The translations under genes were made by a program, and so were the position numbers. A stretch of DNA of 64,000 bases. Source: G963674835 sp963674835. GTDB taxonomy: Bacteria > Planctomycetota > Planctomycetia > Pirellulales > Thermoguttaceae. Positions within the stretch are counted from its first letter, which is position 1. Each line of letters starts with the position of its first letter. Below are positions 35,823 to 45,350 of the stretch, piece after piece. The notes below the pieces were generated by a model, which was not told the DNA's origin, did not search any database, and was given only the letters and a program-made list of their open reading frames with translations. The stretch covers positions 496,001 to 560,000 of the forward strand of contig CAXXKC010000002.1 of assembly GCA_963674835.2 (NCBI GenBank), written 5' to 3'.

Positions 35823-36764
35823 ATGCGAAACTGTGTTTGCCTTCTCCTCGGTCTTGTGTTGGCAAGCGCTTCGGCGCTTGGTGCCGACGGCCCGGTCGAC
35901 CAGCAGGGACGCCCGCTGATCAAGAAGCTCGGCACGGTCGACATCGACAAGGTGGAGAATTCGCCGGTGGTCTTTCACGGCAAGCTCTACCGTTTCGAGT
36001 GGTATCGGAACAAGGGCTGTTTTCACTTCGTGGATCACGAGACGGGGAAGACAACTCCTGAGTTCGCGCAAGGGTACAGCTTCGGAAATGCGTTCGTCGA
36101 CGGCGACACCATCTATGTGACCGGTACGAAGGTCGGCCCCGTGATCGAGATGTTCGTGTCGAAGGATCTGGAGCATTGGGATAGCTACGCGGCCCTAACG
36201 AGGCCGTCGGACTACAAGATCTACAACACGTCGATCTGCAAGGCGGGCGACCGTTATGTGATGATGTACGAAGTGGGCGAGCCGCGCGAGGTGTGCGGTG
36301 CCCGATTCACGGCCTTGTTCGCCGAGTCGAAAGACATGAGGCACTGGAAGGCGCTGCCGCCGGAGTGCAATTACGCCAAAGACCGCTATACGGCTCCTCA
36401 CTGCCTGCGATACTGCGACGGCTGGTTCTATGACTTCTACTTGGAGGCCCTGCCGACGGGCTACGAGCAATATGTTGTTCGCTCGAAGGACCTGATTCAC
36501 TGGGAGAAGAGTCCGCTGAACCCTGTGCTGCGAGCGTCGGACGAAGACCGTAAGGTCCTCAACCCGAGTTTGTCCGAGGCCGCCCGTCGCCGGATCGCCA
36601 CGGCCAGGAACATCAACAATTCGGATATCGACTTCTGCGAATACAAAGGACATGTCGTCATCGTGTACTCCTGGGGCGATCAGCATGGGACGGAGCATCT
36701 GGCTGAAGCCGTTTACGACGGCACTCTCGCCCAGTTCCTCCAGGGCTGGTTCCCGAAGAAGTGA
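35823..36764 (+). CDS. Secreted beta-propeller protein, GH43-like, paralogue of 21502-22527 (313 aa)
   Basis: Signal peptide (CVCLLLGLVLASASALGAD) and the same five-bladed pattern: VSKDLEHW, ESKDMRHW and RSKDLIHWEKSPLNPVL blade motifs, then NNSDIDFCEYKGHVVIVYSWGDQHG at the end. Shared blocks with the 21502 protein include VENSPVVFHGKLYRFE (ENTPVIYKG there) and YNTSICKAGDRYVMMYEV. It may be a glycoside hydrolase or a carbohydrate-binding propeller. AGGAG precedes ATG 35823. It is monocistronic, between yraN and the helicase. Confidence 0.8.
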   Translation: MRNCVCLLLGLVLASASALGADGPVDQQGRPLIKKLGTVDIDKVENSPVVFHGKLYRFEWYRNKGCFHFVDHETGKTTPEFAQGYSFGNAFVDGDTIYVTGTKVGPVIEMFVSKDLEHWDSYAALTRPSDYKIYNTSICKAGDRYVMMYEVGEPREVCGARFTALFAESKDMRHWKALPPECNYAKDRYTAPHCLRYCDGWFYDFYLEALPTGYEQYVVRSKDLIHWEKSPLNPVLRASDEDRKVLNPSLSEAARRRIATARNINNSDIDFCEYKGHVVIVYSWGDQHGTEHLAEAVYDGTLAQFLQGWFPKK

Positions 36765-36948
36765 TCTGCGTGTGCTTCCAGCGGCGCGGCCATCCGGCAG
36801 ACGAAACTGGGCTGCACGGGCCCGCGCCGACACGCGAGAGGGCCAAGTGGGCGAGGAATTCAGGCCGACACGTTGCCTCGCCGCGACGACAACTTGACCC
36901 GCCCGATACCGCCGATGCGCCAGGCCGCTCTACCAGACACCTAAAAAG

Positions 36949-36957
36949 TGGTACAAT
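36949..36957 (+). promoter_or_regulatory. Extended -10 promoter candidate for helicase gene
   Basis: TGGTACAAT fits TGn-TATAAT with one core mismatch. No good -35 lies 16-18 bp upstream, which is acceptable for extended -10 promoters. Transcription would start near 36964, giving a ~137-nt leader with three hairpins. Confidence 0.5.
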
Positions 36958-37018
36958 AGCCGCGGTGCTGGCTATTATTGATGCCGGCGCAGCCAATGAT
37001 CGCGATTCATCCCGGATA

Positions 37019-37077
37019 CCAGCCGGAACGGCTGGCAACCGGCGCCCCGGTTGCCGCTCGACGCGCATTGGCAATGC
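37019..37077 (+). promoter_or_regulatory. Three consecutive stem-loops in helicase leader
   Basis: Hairpin 1: 37019-37025 with 37029-37035 (ccagccg gaa cggctgg). Hairpin 2: 37035-37042 with 37047-37054 (gcaaccgg cgcc ccggttgc). Hairpin 3: 37065-37069 with 37073-37077 (gcatt ggc aatgc). All stems are perfect, with loops of 3-4 nt. They end 24 bp before the ATG. They may be an RNA regulatory element or a protein-binding array. Confidence 0.6.
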
Positions 37078-37100
37078 AACCCTCAGGAAGTGGAGGGATC

Positions 37101-39449
<2,349 letters not shown>

Positions 39450-39471
39450 CCAAACCGGAGCACCCTCTGCC

Positions 39472-40065
39472 ATGGCCAGTTCCGAGAATCCGTACGCGTC
39501 ACCCTTTGCCGACACATCGGTCGATCCGACGGGCGTTCTGGCTCCTGCCGAAGTTGAAGAGGTTCGCCGGCGATATCTGAGCCGCGAGGCGTCGATTCGA
39601 TCCGTCGGGTCGCTGTACTACATGAGCGGCACGTTGATGGGATTCATCGTGCTCGCAATCGTTGCAGGCACTCTGGCAGGCGGCACGATGGGTTTGGGTT
39701 TATTCGAAGTGCTCTTCCTCTTGTTCTATTTGGCGATGGCCGTGCTATCGTTCGTGCTCGGGGCAGGACTTCGCCGGCTCGATGCGCGGGTGAAGATCCC
39801 AGTGGTCATTCTCTCCGTGCTCGGGTTGCTCTGGGTGCCGATCGGCACGCTCATCAACGGCTACATCCTGTACCTGATGCTCAGTTCCAAGAGCAAGGTC
39901 GTTCTATCGCCCTACTATCACGAGATCATCGCACAGACGCCACACATCAAGTACCGCACCTCGCTTCTTGCGTGGATCGTGTTGATTATCCTGCTGCTTG
40001 TGATCGTGGCGGCCGTCGTCGGGTTCTTGTTGCTGCCGGTGATGATGGACAGAATGACACACTGA
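39472..40065 (+). CDS. NPYASP-type integral membrane protein (197 aa)
   Basis: N-terminal SSENPYASPFAD matches the NPYxSP motif at the start of many planctomycete membrane proteins. At least four hydrophobic helices follow (residues ~57-80, ~82-105, ~115-140, ~170-192: FIVLAIVAGTLAGG, VLFLLFYLAMAVLSFVLG, VVILSVLGLLWVPIGTLINGYILYL, WIVLIILLLVIVAAVVGFLLLPV). The function is unknown. It starts 22 bp after the helicase and is probably co-transcribed with it. Confidence 0.8.
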   Translation: MASSENPYASPFADTSVDPTGVLAPAEVEEVRRRYLSREASIRSVGSLYYMSGTLMGFIVLAIVAGTLAGGTMGLGLFEVLFLLFYLAMAVLSFVLGAGLRRLDARVKIPVVILSVLGLLWVPIGTLINGYILYLMLSSKSKVVLSPYYHEIIAQTPHIKYRTSLLAWIVLIILLLVIVAAVVGFLLLPVMMDRMTH

Positions 40066-40085
40066 CCGGGTTGGACGAGCGTGCT

Positions 40086-40718
40086 TCACGCGGTGCCGAA
40101 CAACGCTTGCATGCAGATCTGCGACCACGTTTCGAACCCATCGAGATCTGCAAGGATTTGCTCGACGGGCCGGAATTCGCACTCGATCAGGTCGTCCTCG
40201 CGGGGCCGAACGGCGGGCTGCTGGAGATCGAACAGGTGGACGACGCCAAGATGCACCTGGCCGACCTCGGTCTGGTCGTCGTTGATCAACCCGACGCAAC
40301 GCGGCGTGTACGGCGAGTCGATGTAGACCTCCTCCTCCAATTCGCGGCGCATGCCTTCTTCGTAAGGCTGACCACCGTTGGCGGCCGCGTCGATCGTGGA
40401 GATATGTCCGCCGATTCCCACGCTGCGCTTCTTGTGCAGGCGGCCTTCGCCCATACCGGTCCCCCGGGTGTATTGGAAGACGGTCGGCGGCCCACCGGCG
40501 GGCTGGTGGCGGAGAATGATGTAGGGGATCAACTGCTTGAAGCCGGGGTCGCCCTCGACTTCGTGGCGGGGCCGGTAGCTTGTGTGCTCGGGACTCAACA
40601 GTTGTCCGAGGTACCGATCCACATCGCGGGAAAAGCCTTGGAAGTAACCCAGACCGTGAAACAGTGAGGTCGGTACAACGAGTACGCGCTCGGCGGACAC
40701 TTCAGCCACGTGGTGCAT
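40086..40718 (-). CDS. Nudix-domain hydrolase (210 aa)
   Basis: The Nudix box is GGHISTIDAAANGGQPYEEGMRRELEEEVYI: it begins with G and carries the EE/REL..EE acidic core that binds Mg2+ (GxxxxxExxxxxxxREUxEExGU, with a longer spacing between G and the first Glu than usual). The preceding GMGEGRLHKKRSVG and the following HLGVVHLFDL complete the fold. Substrate unknown. A long N-terminal extension and a C-terminal EFRPVEQILADLDGFETWSQI tail are typical of a planctomycete family. It converges with the membrane protein gene at 40065. Confidence 0.85.
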   Translation of the reverse strand: MHHVAEVSAERVLVVPTSLFHGLGYFQGFSRDVDRYLGQLLSPEHTSYRPRHEVEGDPGFKQLIPYIILRHQPAGGPPTVFQYTRGTGMGEGRLHKKRSVGIGGHISTIDAAANGGQPYEEGMRRELEEEVYIDSPYTPRCVGLINDDQTEVGQVHLGVVHLFDLQQPAVRPREDDLIECEFRPVEQILADLDGFETWSQICMQALFGTA

Positions 40719-40888
40719 CCTTTCTGGGGTGATGGCAGGTAACGATGCGGCTCGGTTTCCGTCCCGTCTTGTCCGGCGACGTGATACGCCGCGCCGGTAG
40801 ACGGAATGGACACAGCCGAGGGCGGCCGTGCTACGGCGACTTGGCGTAGGCCCTCAGTATACGGGCAAGCGTTCCGTGTGGCGAGTCG

Positions 40889-41935
40889 TCAGACGATCAA
40901 CATGGCGTCGCCGTAGCTGTAGAAGCGATATTCCTCGTGGACAGCCTCTTCGTAGGCCCGCATAATCAACGGGGCGCCACCAAAGGTCCGCACCAGCACC
41001 AAAAGCGTGGTGCGGGGGAGGTGGAAGTTTGTCATCAGCGCGTCGACCGCTCGAAACTGGTACGGGGGGCGGATGAAAAGGTCGGTCAAGCCAGTGAAGG
41101 GTTTCAATTGGCCATCGGCCGCGGCGCTTTCCAGAACTCGCACCGACGTGGTTCCTACGGCGACCACGCGACCGCCACGCGATCGGCAGGCGAGCATCCG
41201 GTCGATCGACTCTTGGGTCACGTGGGCCCATTCCGAGTGCATTTCGTGCTCCGCCAGCGTGGGGGTCTCGATGGGCCGGAAGGTTCCCATGCCCACATGA
41301 AGCGTTACCCAAGCCGGCGTCACGCCGCGCTTCTGAAGTTGCTCCAGCAGCAACTTGGTGAAATGGAGCCCGGCCGTTGGGGCCGCCACTGCGCCGGGAG
41401 TGCGGGCGTAGACAGTCTGGTAGTGCTCGCGGTCGGCCTCGACCATCTCTCCCTTGCGGATATACGGTGGCAACGGGACGCGGCCTACCCGGCGAAGCAG
41501 ATGGAACGTTTCGTCGTCGGCCAGCGGGCGAACGATCCAGACTCCGCCGGGCTGTTTCACCCCCAGTTGGAGTTGTATGTCGTCTGTGCCCTCGGCGTTC
41601 ACCAGGGTGATCGTCTCGCCGGGGGTTAGCTTGCCTCGTGTCTTGCCGAGGATCTGCCACAATCCGTCCTTGGTGGCGCCGAGGAATAGGCCCTCCCAGC
41701 GGCCGCCGGTCACCGTGCGATAGCCGAGGAGCCGGGCGGGAACGACTAAGGTATCGTTGAGAACCAGGCAGTCTTCCGGCCGAAGCAGCTCGGGCAAGTC
41801 GCGCACGTACTGGTGAGAGATCGACTGGGCCGCCCGGTCGACCACCAGCAAGCGGGCATCGGCACGGCACGGCAGCGGACTCTGAGCGACCAGCTGCCGG
41901 GGCAATTCGTAGTCGTATTGATCCAACTCGGACAT
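40889..41935 (-). CDS. queA: S-adenosylmethionine:tRNA ribosyltransferase-isomerase QueA (348 aa)
   Basis: Transfers and isomerises the ribose of SAM onto 7-aminomethyl-7-deazaguanine in tRNA, making epoxyqueuosine. Starts MSELDQYDYELPRQLVAQSPLP (family signature), then RADARLLVVDRAAQSISH. The core has TAGLHFTKLLLEQLQKRGV and WVTLHVGMGTFRPIETPTLAEHEMHSEWAHV, and the C-terminus has LMTNFHLPRTTLLVLVRTFGG. Length matches. The reading frame stays open far upstream, antisense to the GT4 gene, but that extension has no family similarity. No other queuosine gene is near. Confidence 0.96.
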   Translation of the reverse strand: MSELDQYDYELPRQLVAQSPLPCRADARLLVVDRAAQSISHQYVRDLPELLRPEDCLVLNDTLVVPARLLGYRTVTGGRWEGLFLGATKDGLWQILGKTRGKLTPGETITLVNAEGTDDIQLQLGVKQPGGVWIVRPLADDETFHLLRRVGRVPLPPYIRKGEMVEADREHYQTVYARTPGAVAAPTAGLHFTKLLLEQLQKRGVTPAWVTLHVGMGTFRPIETPTLAEHEMHSEWAHVTQESIDRMLACRSRGGRVVAVGTTSVRVLESAAADGQLKPFTGLTDLFIRPPYQFRAVDALMTNFHLPRTTLLVLVRTFGGAPLIMRAYEEAVHEEYRFYSYGDAMLIV

Positions 41936-42043
41936 TGCTGATAACTCGGCTGGAACCTGAGCTTTACCAACCCGCCACAACTGAGTATAAGCCCTCCGCT
42001 TCGCGACGTGCAGAGCCCATGGGGGGGACAGGTTTGAACTTCG

Positions 42044-43174
42044 ATGGCTAAGCTGGCAGTTGCCCTGTGCATTACCGACCTCGATGTGGGCGGCGCGGAG
42101 CGATGCCTCGTCGATCTGGCGGTCCGGCTGGATCGAACGCGTTTCGAGCCAGTGGTCTATTGCCTGGGGCCACGGCCACCTGTTGAGGAGGCCTCGTGTG
42201 TGCCGCCGCTGGAACGTGCGGGCATTGAGGTGCACTGCCTCGGCGGGACTGGAAAACGCCATTTTCTGCCCGTGGTTCGCCGCTTGACCCGTCTGCTGAG
42301 TGAACGACGGCCGCAGCTCGTGCAGTCGTTTCTGTTCCACGCGAATCTGGCGGGGCGTATTGCCGCGCGCCAGGCCGGCGTCGAGTGCGTGCTGTCGGGC
42401 ATTCGCGTCGCCGAACGCCAACAGCGATGGCACCTGTGGCTCGACCGGCTGACATCGCGGCGGGTGAACCGGTACGTTTGCGTGAGCCAATCGGTTGCTC
42501 AGTTCTCCGTCGCCGAGGGAGGGTTGCCAGCCGAGAAAATGGTGGTCATTCCTAATGGGATCGATCTGGAGCACTATCCCGCGGAGCCGGCCGACCTGAG
42601 CCGATTTGGTGTGGCACCGGGCCGACGAGTGATTACCTACGTGGGTCGACTCGAGCCGCAGAAGGGAGTCCACTGGCTGCTGGAGATGGCCCCGCTGTGG
42701 TTTGCTCGTCTGCCCGACTGCGACTTGTTGTTGGTGGGAAAAGGGCCAGACCAGCCCCAACTGGAGCAACTCGCGACAGCATCGGGGATCGGTTCGAGAG
42801 TGCATTTCGCGGGCTGGCAAGCGGACGTGCCCAGAATCCTGGCTGCCAGCGAACTTCTGGTCCTTCCCTCGCAGTGGGAAGGGATGCCCAATGTCGTGCT
42901 TCAGGCAATGGCGAGCCGGTTGCCGGTCGTATCGACGGACGTGGAGGGTGTTCGGGAACTGCTCGGGCCGCAGGCCGATTCGCAGACGGTGGCCTACGGC
43001 GATTCTAGTGGGTTATCCAGCAGGATTTCGCAGATTCTGTCGGATGTTGAGCAGTCTAAGCGGCTGGGTGAACTGAACCGAAAACGGGTGGCGGAGGAGT
43101 TCAGCCTTCAACGGATGGTCGCGGCGTATGAGGATTTGTGGGAGTCACTGATCGGGAGCAAAAAGACCGTTTGA
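42044..43174 (+). CDS. Glycosyltransferase family 4 (GT-B fold, 376 aa)
   Basis: N-terminal acceptor domain begins VALCITDLDVGGAERCLVDL, the common GT4 loop. C-terminal nucleotide-sugar domain has VITYVGRLEPQKGVHWLLEM (phosphate loop region), then PSQWEGMPNVVLQAMASRLPVVSTDVEGVREL, in which the E-x7-type acidic pair contacts the donor. Probably involved in envelope polysaccharide or glycolipid synthesis. It is divergent from queA (108 bp) and directly upstream of mraZ. Acceptor and sugar are unknown. Confidence 0.9.
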   Translation: MAKLAVALCITDLDVGGAERCLVDLAVRLDRTRFEPVVYCLGPRPPVEEASCVPPLERAGIEVHCLGGTGKRHFLPVVRRLTRLLSERRPQLVQSFLFHANLAGRIAARQAGVECVLSGIRVAERQQRWHLWLDRLTSRRVNRYVCVSQSVAQFSVAEGGLPAEKMVVIPNGIDLEHYPAEPADLSRFGVAPGRRVITYVGRLEPQKGVHWLLEMAPLWFARLPDCDLLLVGKGPDQPQLEQLATASGIGSRVHFAGWQADVPRILAASELLVLPSQWEGMPNVVLQAMASRLPVVSTDVEGVRELLGPQADSQTVAYGDSSGLSSRISQILSDVEQSKRLGELNRKRVAEEFSLQRMVAAYEDLWESLIGSKKTV

Positions 43175-43284
43175 AAATTTTTTCAAGGCAGTTGCGCAGT
43201 GGGTCGTCGCTGGAACTGTTGTCGCTGATGGAGGCTACGCCCAGCCGGCTCGACGGAGAACGCGCACGACCGGAAAAAGCCCGC

Positions 43285-43347
43285 TTGACGCAGCGCTCAA
43301 TATGGCTATTCTTGGGACTCAATGGGGATCAGTGGGGCTCAGTGGTG
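43285..43347 (+). promoter_or_regulatory. mraZ promoter with MraZ operator (TGGGN repeats)
   Basis: The -35 is TTGACG (43285-43290). The -10 is about TATTCT (43307-43312, spacing 16). Immediately after come 5-mers TGGGA (43313-43317), TGGGG (43323-43327), TGGGG (43333-43337) and a degenerate TGGTG (43343-43347), spaced exactly 10 bp apart. This matches the known MraZ binding pattern (TGGGN repeats separated by 5 nt) that autoregulates mraZ operons in other bacteria. Direct observation of the repeats; MraZ binding is inferred. Confidence 0.85.
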
Positions 43348-43351
43348 AAAA

Positions 43352-43801
43352 ATGCTTCTGACAGGGACCTTTCTTCGTTCGATTGACGAGAAGCTCCGCG
43401 TTGCAATCCCCAAACGTCTGCGCGATGACTTAGGTTGCCCACCCGGCGGATGGGTATATGTGGCGCCGGGTACGGATGGATCGTTGGCCGTGTATACGGA
43501 GGAGGCTTTCGGGCGTTTGGGGGAGCGAGTCGGAGCGGCATCGCCGACCCAGCAGCACGTGCGGGCATTCACGCGGTTGTTCTACGCGCGGGCCCAGCGC
43601 GTCGAACTCGATCGACAGGGACGGATTCGGATTCCACCGGAGCTGGCTCAACTGGCTCAACTGGACAAGGAGGCGGTTCTGATAGGCGTTCAAGACCACC
43701 TGGAACTGTGGTCGGCCGAACACTGGCAAGCTTATCTGGCGGAGAAACAATCACATTACGACGAAATCGCCGAGGCTGCCTTGGGGCAGTCTAACGGATA
43801 G
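43352..43801 (+). CDS. mraZ: Transcriptional regulator MraZ (149 aa)
   Basis: Two tandem AbrB-like SpoVT half-domains: LTGTFLRSIDEKLRVAIPKRLRDDL and QRVELDRQGRIRIPPELAQLAQLDKEAVLIGVQDHLELW, with D-x-K/G-R-(I/V)-x-I-P in each repeat as usual in MraZ. It represses and adjusts its own dcw operon by binding TGGGN repeats, four of which lie just upstream. Start ATG 43352. It is separated from rsmH by a 458-bp structured spacer. This genome is a planctomycete, a phylum that lacks FtsZ, so its target regulon is of interest. Confidence 0.95.
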   Translation: MLLTGTFLRSIDEKLRVAIPKRLRDDLGCPPGGWVYVAPGTDGSLAVYTEEAFGRLGERVGAASPTQQHVRAFTRLFYARAQRVELDRQGRIRIPPELAQLAQLDKEAVLIGVQDHLELWSAEHWQAYLAEKQSHYDEIAEAALGQSNG

Positions 43802-43820
43802 AAGAGAAGACAGACACCGC

Positions 43821-43839
43821 GACCGAAGCACGGTCTTTT
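43821..43839 (+). terminator. Intrinsic terminator candidate after mraZ
   Basis: GACCG (43821-43825) pairs with CGGTC (43831-43835) around a 5-nt loop and is followed by TTTT. It is short, so it might only attenuate. A 7-bp hairpin follows at 43841-43861 (gcccaca against tgtgggc). Confidence 0.45.
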
Positions 43840-43916
43840 CGCCCACAGACGAGATGTGGGCCCCCTATCAAGACAGGAGAAAATACCAAGCGTCGTCCGT
43901 CCGATCGTTCGCCATG

Positions 43917-43992
43917 CGTGAGAACAGAAACGTCAGTACGGCCACCTTCCTGACGTTTCTGTCTCACCCTTTGGGTGAGCAGGGTTCTCACG
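43917..43992 (+). ncRNA. Candidate structured RNA: three-way junction in mraZ-rsmH spacer
   Basis: Outer stem 9 bp: 43917-43925 pairs with 43984-43992 (cgtgagaac / gttctcacg). Inside it are two perfect hairpins: an 11-bp stem 43926-43936 with 43950-43960 (13-nt loop), and a 7-bp stem 43963-43969 with 43973-43979 (3-nt loop). All Watson-Crick pairs were checked. It could be a leader element of rsmH, an independent small RNA, or a DNA cruciform-like site. I do not recognise a known family. The strand is undecided because the structure is possible on both. Confidence 0.6.
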
Positions 43993-44080
43993 AGTACGGG
44001 ACGTAGGGAAGCTTCCCGGCTGCGAATTGCGGAGCCAACGTCGCCTTCGCCGACGAGTGGACCGCTGGCACTCAACCTCA

Positions 44081-44169
44081 CTCAGGCACAAGGACGTGCC
44101 TGAGGAAGAGTGTCTGCCGCTGCTCGCCATTCAGGTGACGCACGCCGAAAAGGCGTTCTGCAACGTCAC
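44081..44169 (+). ncRNA. Further stem-loops in mraZ-rsmH spacer
   Basis: 9-bp perfect stem 44081-44089 with 44096-44104 (ctcaggcac / gtgcctgag, 6-nt loop). A second composite hairpin has outer stem 44135-44140 with 44164-44169 (gtgacg / cgtcac) and inner stem 44142-44146 with 44152-44156 (acgcc / ggcgt, loop gaaaa). They continue the structured spacer up to the rsmH Shine-Dalgarno region. Confidence 0.5.
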
Positions 44170-44259
44170 GGCCGTTGGATCGTCTGCCCGCACGGCCCGG
44201 GATGATCCGTTGAGCACCTTGCACTTCCGTGTGATCGATTCTCCTGCGGGAGTTCGGTT

Positions 44260-45189
44260 ATGCCGAAGTGCGGTCTACGGAAACCGCTTTCACCGCCGAT
44301 GAGTTCACCTCAGGTTCAGCACGTGCCTGTCCTGCTGGACGAAGTCGTCCAATGGCTCGAACCGCGCCCAGGGTGCGTTCTGGCCGACCTGACGCTGGGT
44401 GGCGGCGGACACTGCCGAGCGTTGGCGGAGTGCGTGGCGCCGGGCGGAGAGGTCATCGCCTTGGACCGCGATCCTGCGGCAATCGAAGCTGCGGAGCGCA
44501 ACTTGGCGGGTTTGCCCGTGCGGCTGGTCCACGCCAACTACGCGGACCTGCCCGAGGTTCTCAAAGAACTGGATCTTCCCGGAGTGGATGGGGTGGTGAT
44601 GGACCTGGGATTGTCGAGCGATCAGTTGGCCGACGCGACACGAGGGTTCAGCTTCTCGGCGGGCGGGTCGCTCGATTTGCGATTCGATCCGACGCAGGGC
44701 GAGCCGGCTCACCGACTTGTGAATCGCCTCAGCGCAGAGCACCTGGCCGACCTGATCTATCAGTACGGCGAAGAGCGCTATAGCCGGCGGATTGCGAAGG
44801 CGATCGTCGAGCGCCGTCGCCAGCGACCGATCGAGACGGCAGCCGAATTGGCAGAAATCGTCCGCCGTTGCGTTCCCCGCAGCCGGACAGAACACCAGAT
44901 CGACCCGGCAACGCGGACATTTCAAGCGTTGCGGATTGCCGTGAATGAGGAGCTCAAGTGGCTGGACATCGCCTTGCGGCGGATGGCCGAGTGCCTCCGC
45001 CCGGAGGGGCGTTTCGCTGTGATCAGCTTTCATTCGTTGGAGGATCGCCGGGTGAAGGAGGCCTTCCGCGACGACCCACGGTACCAGGTATTGACTCGGC
45101 GGCCCGTGCGAGCGGGAACGGAGGAGGTTTCGCGCAACCCGCGGGCACGGAGCGCGAAGATGCGTGTGGCGGCAAGATGTGGCCAGTGA
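44260..45189 (+). CDS. rsmH: 16S rRNA (cytosine(1402)-N4)-methyltransferase RsmH (309 aa)
   Basis: Formerly MraW. Methylates C1402 in the decoding centre of 16S rRNA. HVPVLLDEVVQWL at the N-terminus, the SAM motif LADLTLGGGGHCRALAE, then DRDPAAIEAA and MDLGLSSDQLADATRGFSF, and the C-terminal SFHSLEDRRVKEAF. Length is normal. Start ATG 44260 has GGGAG at suitable distance; ATG 44299 would give the N-terminus more usual for the family. It is the only other recognisable dcw gene besides mraZ. Confidence 0.96.
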   Translation: MPKCGLRKPLSPPMSSPQVQHVPVLLDEVVQWLEPRPGCVLADLTLGGGGHCRALAECVAPGGEVIALDRDPAAIEAAERNLAGLPVRLVHANYADLPEVLKELDLPGVDGVVMDLGLSSDQLADATRGFSFSAGGSLDLRFDPTQGEPAHRLVNRLSAEHLADLIYQYGEERYSRRIAKAIVERRRQRPIETAAELAEIVRRCVPRSRTEHQIDPATRTFQALRIAVNEELKWLDIALRRMAECLRPEGRFAVISFHSLEDRRVKEAFRDDPRYQVLTRRPVRAGTEEVSRNPRARSAKMRVAARCGQ

Positions 45190-45350
45190 TACAGATTGTG
45201 CATGGACTCCGCTTTTCTCACGGAGGAGCGAGGGTCAGGTTCTGATATACCGTCCTACAGAAACAGATTAACCATCGGCATGACGGGTGAAACTTGCAGC
45301 GGCAGGATGCCGCGTCGGCTCACCCGGCTATTGGAAGGCAGGGATGCTCT

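Larger units (their letters stand above)
36765..37100 (+). other. Intergenic leader region of helicase gene (336 bp)
   Basis: Contains an extended -10 promoter candidate (TGGTACAAT at 36949-36957) and three consecutive stem-loops at 37019-37077, described separately. No ORF or tRNA is convincing. Confidence 0.6.

Noticed and set aside
36921..36940. tRNA-like GCTCTACCA string
   Set aside because: No acceptor stem, anticodon arm or TPsiC arm fits on either strand.
41936..42820. In-frame 295-codon extension upstream of queA
   Set aside because: It runs antisense through the well-supported GT4 gene, and the queA family N-terminus starts at 41935.
43313..43347. Short direct repeats as a CRISPR-like array
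   Set aside because: 10-bp spacing and promoter overlap fit an MraZ operator, not spacers.
43917..44170. RNase P RNA, tmRNA or SRP RNA as explanation of the structured spacer
   Set aside because: The universal GAGGAAAGTCC-type core of RNase P RNA, the tag ORF and CCA of tmRNA, and the SRP GGAAG loop are all absent on both strands.
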